Assembly: GCF_001306145.1 (NCBI RefSeq)
Contig: NZ_LGKO01000002.1
Span: forward strand, 1,302,001-1,366,000
Direction of reading: 5' to 3'
DNA from: Thermanaerothrix daxensis
Lineage (GTDB): Bacteria > Chloroflexota > Anaerolineae > Anaerolineales > Anaerolineaceae
Length of the DNA: 64,000 nt
The translations under genes and the position numbers were made by a program. The notes below the pieces were generated by a model. The model saw only the letters and a list, made by a program, of their open reading frames with translations, was not told where the DNA came from and searched no databases. This document shows, piece after piece, positions 60,258-64,000 of the stretch. Position 1 is the stretch's first letter; every line of letters begins with the position of its first letter.

Positions 60258-61367
60258 TTAACGAACCGTTTTTACAACCACCGTCCGATCATTACACGAG
60301 AAGCAGGGGTCAATTCCTGCCACCAGCATCGGGATATCCGCCAGTTTATGGCCAGGCGCCGTAGCAAGCACCGTTCCCCAATTGGCCAGACTGGGGGTAC
60401 GCACTTTCACCCGTTCGGGTTTATCGCTTCCATTACTCACAATGAAGTAGAACAACTCCCCTCGCGGCGCCTCCACCCGGCTGATCACCTCCCCTGCCGG
60501 GATTCGCCGAGGCATTCGTGCGGTGAGTTCACTTTCTGGAAGGTTGTTTAGAATTTCGCGGATCACACGGATGCTCTCAAAGAGCTCCTCTAGTCGCACA
60601 ACAAAGCGAGCCTGCAGGTCGCCTTGCTGGCTCAGCACCATCCTGACTGGAAATTCGGTATAAGCGGCGTAAGGAACATCCACACGAACATCCCGAGGTA
60701 CTCCTGAAGCCCGTGCCGTCGGACCCACGGCTCCCAGTCGCTCGGCCTCTTCGCGGCTGAGAACCCCCACTCCGCGGGTACGACCCAAGAACGTCTCATC
60801 GGAGTTTACCACGTTGAGATAATACTGTACGCGCTCCTCAAGAAAACTTACACCATCCAGAATGCGTACCTTTTGGTCTGGTGTCACATCGAACTTGACT
60901 CCGCCCAACAAGTTGGCGGAATAATTCACACGGTTACCACTCAAGAGTTCCAGCAAATCCATGACAGTCTCGCGATCCCGCCAACTGTACATAAATAGAG
61001 CATCAAAACCCGCCTCATGAGCCGCCACACCCAACCACAACAAATGGCTATGCAGACGCTCTAACTCAGCCACGAGCTGACGAATGGCACGCGCCCTTGG
61101 CGGCGCCTGGACCCCCGCAAGGGCCTCCACACCCTGCGCAAAAGCCAAGGCATGGACATGCGAGCAAATACCACAGATGCGCTCCATTAAATAGAGGTTT
61201 TGGGTCCAGGTTCGTTGTTCAGCCCCCTTCTCGATGCCACGATGAACATATCCAAGGCGCAGTGTGGCATTAATGACCTCTTCTCCATCTACAAAAATCT
61301 CAAAATGGCTCGGTTCCTTCAGGGCTGGATGTTGAGGACCAATAGGAATAACAAATTTCTCACTCAT
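60258..61367 (-). CDS. group 4 [NiFe]-hydrogenase large subunit (HycE/EchE/NuoD-like)
   Basis: A 369-residue catalytic subunit. Both Ni-Fe ligand pairs are present: ICGICSHVHALAFAQ near the N-terminus (C65, C68) and DPCFSCNDR near the end (C355, C358). NuoD of complex I lacks these, so this is a hydrogenase. Eight residues (TVVVKTVR) follow the Arg at the expected maturation cut, a short C-terminal peptide for the HycI-type protease encoded downstream. It lacks the NuoC-like N-terminal domain of HycE; that part is a separate gene. The frame is open to 61487, but GGAGGGG just upstream and MSEKFVIPIGPQHPAL fix the start at 61367, overlapping the NuoC-like gene by 8 nt. Confidence 0.95.
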   Translation of the reverse strand: MSEKFVIPIGPQHPALKEPSHFEIFVDGEEVINATLRLGYVHRGIEKGAEQRTWTQNLYLMERICGICSHVHALAFAQGVEALAGVQAPPRARAIRQLVAELERLHSHLLWLGVAAHEAGFDALFMYSWRDRETVMDLLELLSGNRVNYSANLLGGVKFDVTPDQKVRILDGVSFLEERVQYYLNVVNSDETFLGRTRGVGVLSREEAERLGAVGPTARASGVPRDVRVDVPYAAYTEFPVRMVLSQQGDLQARFVVRLEELFESIRVIREILNNLPESELTARMPRRIPAGEVISRVEAPRGELFYFIVSNGSDKPERVKVRTPSLANWGTVLATAPGHKLADIPMLVAGIDPCFSCNDRTVVVKTVR

Positions 61368-61872
61368 CGGACCCCTCCTTGGCTTCGGGGAAGCCTGTAA
61401 ATGCCTTCCGAAGTGGATACACACCTTCAGGCCAATTATCCGGTAAAAGCAGACGACTCGTATCCGGTGTTCCCTCGATTCGTACACCGAACATCTCGCT
61501 TAGTTCACGCTCGAATAGAGTAGCCGAGGGCAAAATTCCACAAATTGAAGGAAGTACCGCATCTGAGTAAGGTACACTGACACGTAAGGTCAACACCTTG
61601 TCTTTTTCGCAAAAATGGTACAACACCTCCACATGCCCCTCCTGAGCGCTTTCCCCCTCCGCAGGTTCAGTCACAGGATGATCCAAACCGGTAATAGCGC
61701 TCAAATAACCCCATTGGATTCGCCTAAGCGTTTCAACCACTGTCAGCAAATCCTCACGATCAATCACTACATCCACCCGATTGGGTTGAGGAGTTTTTTC
61801 CGCCCGAATCCACGATCGGATGGCGTCTAACGCCTGTCTTAGAAGGTCCTCCTGCATCACTTCCTGGCTCAT
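61360..61872 (-). CDS. NuoC-like (30-kDa) subunit of the hydrogenase
   Basis: A 170-residue soluble subunit. The C-terminal block ERELSEMFGVRIEGTPDTSR then LLLPDNWPEGVYPLRKAFTG is diagnostic for the NuoC/HycE-N/EchD fold. It has no cofactor and serves assembly and interaction between large and small subunits. It lies 12 bp after the small-subunit gene and overlaps the large-subunit gene. Confidence 0.92.
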   Translation of the reverse strand: MSQEVMQEDLLRQALDAIRSWIRAEKTPQPNRVDVVIDREDLLTVVETLRRIQWGYLSAITGLDHPVTEPAEGESAQEGHVEVLYHFCEKDKVLTLRVSVPYSDAVLPSICGILPSATLFERELSEMFGVRIEGTPDTSRLLLPDNWPEGVYPLRKAFTGFPEAKEGSDE

Positions 61873-61884
61873 CCCCTCACTCCT

Positions 61885-62394
61885 CTATGCTTTGTTTTCA
61901 AACTGAGGTTCCGGGATCACTGCAACTGCCTCGGGTTTTCGTCCCGTTTTCAGCGCTTCCAGCAGCTGCACAATTCCGAAAATGATCGCTTCGGGTTTGG
62001 GGGGACACCCCGGAATGTACATATCTACCGGGATAACCTTTTCAATACCCCCCAGGACATTGTAGCACCCTTGAAAGACACCGCCCGAAATTCCACAGGA
62101 ACCCACCACCACTACAAACTTGGGCTCAGGCATTTGTTCATAAATGCGACGCAAACGATCCCGGGATTGCATGGTCACTGGCCCAGTGCAGATCAACACA
62201 TCAGCATGGCGTGGGCTTCCCTGTAATTTAATCCCAAAGCGCTCCACATCATAACGTGGAGTCAGGGTAGCCAGAATTTCAATGTCGCATCCGTTGCACG
62301 AACCACTGTTGTAATGCAATGCCCAGGGGGAATTTACCCTCGCCCAGGTTCGTATTTTGTCCAAAAACCCAACACCCTTATCTTTGTCGCTCAT
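61885..62394 (-). CDS. [NiFe]-hydrogenase small subunit (NuoB/EchC/HycG-like)
   Basis: A 169-residue protein that holds the proximal [4Fe-4S] cluster. The four ligands are C33 and C36 (SGSCNGCDIE), C100 (VGSCGISGG) and C130 (PGCPPKPE). The SCNGCD spacing is that of hydrogenase small subunits (CxxC), not the CC pair of NuoB. It passes electrons from the ferredoxin subunit to the Ni-Fe site. It follows the NuoA-like gene by 30 bp. Confidence 0.94.
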   Translation of the reverse strand: MSDKDKGVGFLDKIRTWARVNSPWALHYNSGSCNGCDIEILATLTPRYDVERFGIKLQGSPRHADVLICTGPVTMQSRDRLRRIYEQMPEPKFVVVVGSCGISGGVFQGCYNVLGGIEKVIPVDMYIPGCPPKPEAIIFGIVQLLEALKTGRKPEAVAVIPEPQFENKA

Positions 62395-62424
62395 TTGTTA
62401 CTCCTTTCTATACTCCTCACCACA

Positions 62425-62736
62425 CTAACCCAATATGACCGCAATAAGGGTAAGTAACACCCCAAAAAGGTAAGGTAAAATGCGAGGTGAAAGATCTCCT
62501 GTCCCTAGAATCAAGACCCCCAGATGGACAACTGCAAAGAAAAATGCTACCAGGAAGAATGGCGCGTACCCGGGAGCCGCAAAGGTCACATCCGCCTCCT
62601 CCCCGCTAGCATACGGGCTATCCTTTAGCGGTGAGTGCTTTTCCGGTGGGGCTAGAAGTTTGCCCAACCCCAGAATGCCCAGTGAAACGCCCAGATAAAC
62701 CAGAAACGCAAGAGGTGGTGTTAATAAAATCTCCAT
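62425..62736 (-). CDS. NuoA-like small membrane subunit
   Basis: A 103-residue protein with three hydrophobic segments. SPYASGEEADVTFAAPGYAP then FFLVAFFFAVVHLGVLILG aligns in layout with NuoA (YECG loop, then a helix with an acidic position), with ASGE replacing ECG and a His-Leu where NuoA has FD-E. GAGGG at 62746-62750 supports the ATG at 62736 (9-nt spacing) over 62742 or the TTG at 62754. A NuoA-type subunit is not a standard part of Ech, Mbh or HycA-I complexes. Confidence 0.78.
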   Translation of the reverse strand: MEILLTPPLAFLVYLGVSLGILGLGKLLAPPEKHSPLKDSPYASGEEADVTFAAPGYAPFFLVAFFFAVVHLGVLILGTGDLSPRILPYLFGVLLTLIAVILG

Positions 62737-62750
62737 GGACATCTTCCCTC

Positions 62751-64000
62751 TCAACGTATCCCGAATCCTAAAATGCTCGACGCCGCCCAGTCGTTTATCG
62801 GGTTCATCAATGAAGGCACAAAGCCAAGAACAAGAATTCCCAGAGCAACAATAAGGAGAGGAAGGATCATCACAAGCGGTAGGGGATTGCCCTTCAGAAC
62901 AGCCTCGGAGGCTTGATGACGGTAGAGGCGATTAACGATAGGGGCATAGTATCCCAGCGACAAAACGCTATTCAACCCGGCGAAAATCATCAATGCCACC
63001 GAAGCATTCGTCTGCGCGCTAAATCCACCCACGAGAATCTGCCATTTCGACATAAATCCCGCCAGTGGAGGTAACCCGCCCAACCCCAAAAGTGCAATCG
63101 CCAAAGTCAAACTGGCAAGGGGATAGCGCTGGGCTGCACCACAGACATCCTCCACAGTTAGAGGAGTGTGTTGATGGTGACTGATCACCAACGCATACAA
63201 AAGGGCGCCTACTGCTAAAAAGGCCAAACCCTTCATTAGGGCATGGGTAAATAGATGGAACATTCCACCAGCGAGTGCAATCGGTTGCTGATAGGCCAAT
63301 CCCACACCAATCCCGGCGAGCATGTAACCGACCTGAGCGACGCTCGAGAAAGCCAACAACCGCTTAATCTGATGTTGTCGCAAAGCCATCAGATTTCCAA
63401 ATAACATATTGAGGGCCCCAAACCCCATCAAAAGAATACCCCAATGGGTTTCTGCAGCCCCCAGGGCCGTGAGAGCCCGTAGCATGGCAACCAGGCCAGC
63501 CTCGATGACCACCCCCGAAAGCATCGCACTGATTCCACTCGGGGCTTGAGCATGAGCATCCGGCAGCCAGGTGTGCAGCGGTACCAGAGCAGCCTTCACC
63601 CCAAACCCAATTATGAACAAGCATCCTGCAACCCATAAGGGTGCACTGAGATCAGAAAAACGTGCACGGATGCCGTCTAACTGCAATGTCCCGGCAAAGG
63701 TGTAAGTGAGCGCAATGGCCAGCAAAATCAGCACCGATCCAACGGCACTCTGAACCAGATACTTAACACCGGCTTCCAAAGAACCTTTTTCCTGAGGGTA
63801 AAAGGCCACCAGCAGATAAGTGCTGACCGCCATCAATTCAAACCATAACCACAGGTTAAAGAGATCATTGGATGCCCCTAACCCAATAATTGCCCCGATC
63901 ATGAGCAAAAGAAGTGGAAAATACTTATCATGGGCTTTCTCCCCAGCCAGGTAGGTCCCCGAGAATAATGTGACCACGCTCCCCAGTAAGAGGGTTGTGA
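62751..64000 (-). CDS. MrpD/NuoN/HyfB-like ion-translocating antiporter subunit (partial, runs off the right edge)
   Basis: At least 416 residues of a proton/sodium-antiporter-like subunit; the frame is open to the window end, so some N-terminal residues are missing. Conserved blocks are WFELMAVSTYLLVAFYP, GFGVKAALVPLHTWLPDAHA (with the key Lys and the PLHxWLPxAH motif), QHQIKRLLAFSSVAQVGYML and FHLFTHALMKGLAFLAVGAL (channel Lys). It ends with LGLGGLPPLAGFMSKW and several more helices. It should provide the ion pump of the hydrogenase complex. Its stop lies just before the start region of the NuoA-like gene. Confidence 0.92.
   Translation of the reverse strand, partial: TTLLLGSVVTLFSGTYLAGEKAHDKYFPLLLLMIGAIIGLGASNDLFNLWLWFELMAVSTYLLVAFYPQEKGSLEAGVKYLVQSAVGSVLILLAIALTYTFAGTLQLDGIRARFSDLSAPLWVAGCLFIIGFGVKAALVPLHTWLPDAHAQAPSGISAMLSGVVIEAGLVAMLRALTALGAAETHWGILLMGFGALNMLFGNLMALRQHQIKRLLAFSSVAQVGYMLAGIGVGLAYQQPIALAGGMFHLFTHALMKGLAFLAVGALLYALVISHHQHTPLTVEDVCGAAQRYPLASLTLAIALLGLGGLPPLAGFMSKWQILVGGFSAQTNASVALMIFAGLNSVLSLGYYAPIVNRLYRHQASEAVLKGNPLPLVMILPLLIVALGILVLGFVPSLMNPINDWAASSILGFGIR

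Noticed and set aside
60258-61487. Large subunit read as NuoD of complex I
   Set aside because: Both CxxC Ni-ligand pairs are present and a hydrogenase maturation protease is in the operon; NuoD lacks the ligands.

Overview
The window looks like a chromosomal segment from a Chloroflexota bacterium, most likely class Anaerolineae. The grounds are family content, not a marker gene: a Cys-rich 'CPYLGL' N-terminus followed by a transmembrane segment and LysM, a surface protein ending in an 'FLPLV'-type tail, several CUT1 sugar ABC systems without their own ATPases, a T-box upstream of valS and a multi-subunit group 4-type [NiFe] hydrogenase. No rRNA, tRNA, CRISPR array or intact insertion sequence was seen.

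Region 1 (1-18.5 kb) is an envelope polysaccharide and cell-surface locus. It encodes a CapK-like adenylate-forming enzyme, a GT2 glycosyltransferase, a phosphoglycosyl transferase with permuted domain order and a degenerate GGDEF tail, a nucleotide-sugar 4,6-dehydratase, a nucleotidyltransferase, a DegT aminotransferase and a Wzz/BY-kinase. A LysM membrane protein and a tandem-95 (cadherin/VCBS-like) surface protein carrying a perfect 503-bp internal duplication come next, then a polyprenyl-phosphate GT2, two large multi-pass membrane proteins, PlsY and a GNAT acetyltransferase.

Region 2 (18.5-24 kb) is housekeeping: a cold-shock gene with a consensus promoter and long structured leader, an unrecognised 568-residue protein with a nucleoside-phosphorylase-like C-terminus, and valS behind a complete T-box riboswitch with a GTC specifier.

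Region 3 (23.9-34.5 kb) is a sugar-acid catabolic operon: KDPG aldolase, ABM protein, IclR regulator, RraA-like protein, M24 peptidase-like protein, SDR, KDG kinase and an RbsBAC-type ABC importer, followed by azlCD. The polarity of base composition changes inside the M24 gene.

Region 4 (34.6-39 kb) is a decaying accessory patch. It holds a broken DeoR regulator, a truncated ABC ATPase fused head-to-head to a truncated membrane-anchored ORF, a Cys-rich remnant and a frameshifted YHS-domain gene, surrounding an apparently intact copper pair (multicopper oxidase and YtkA/FixH-like lipoprotein) and a LutC-like LUD protein.

Region 5 (39-58.3 kb) has a hybrid histidine kinase and an atypical response regulator on the minus strand. 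Opposite them are three successive CUT1 binding protein + two permease sets, interspersed with a GH4 enzyme, an amidohydrolase, a GH36-like enzyme and a SIS-domain isomerase; together this looks like alpha-galactoside or related oligosaccharide uptake and breakdown. After each of the four binding-protein genes in the window sits one strong stem-loop, just before the transporter's other subunits.

Region 6 (58.4-64 kb, minus strand) is a membrane-bound [NiFe] hydrogenase operon: MrpD/NuoN-like, NuoA-like, small subunit, NuoC-like, large subunit with both CxxC nickel-ligand pairs, NuoH-like, 2x[4Fe-4S] ferredoxin and a HycI-type maturation protease. It runs off the right edge. Ferredoxin-dependent H2 evolution coupled to ion pumping would fit fermentation of the sugars imported by regions 3 and 5; that coupling is inference.
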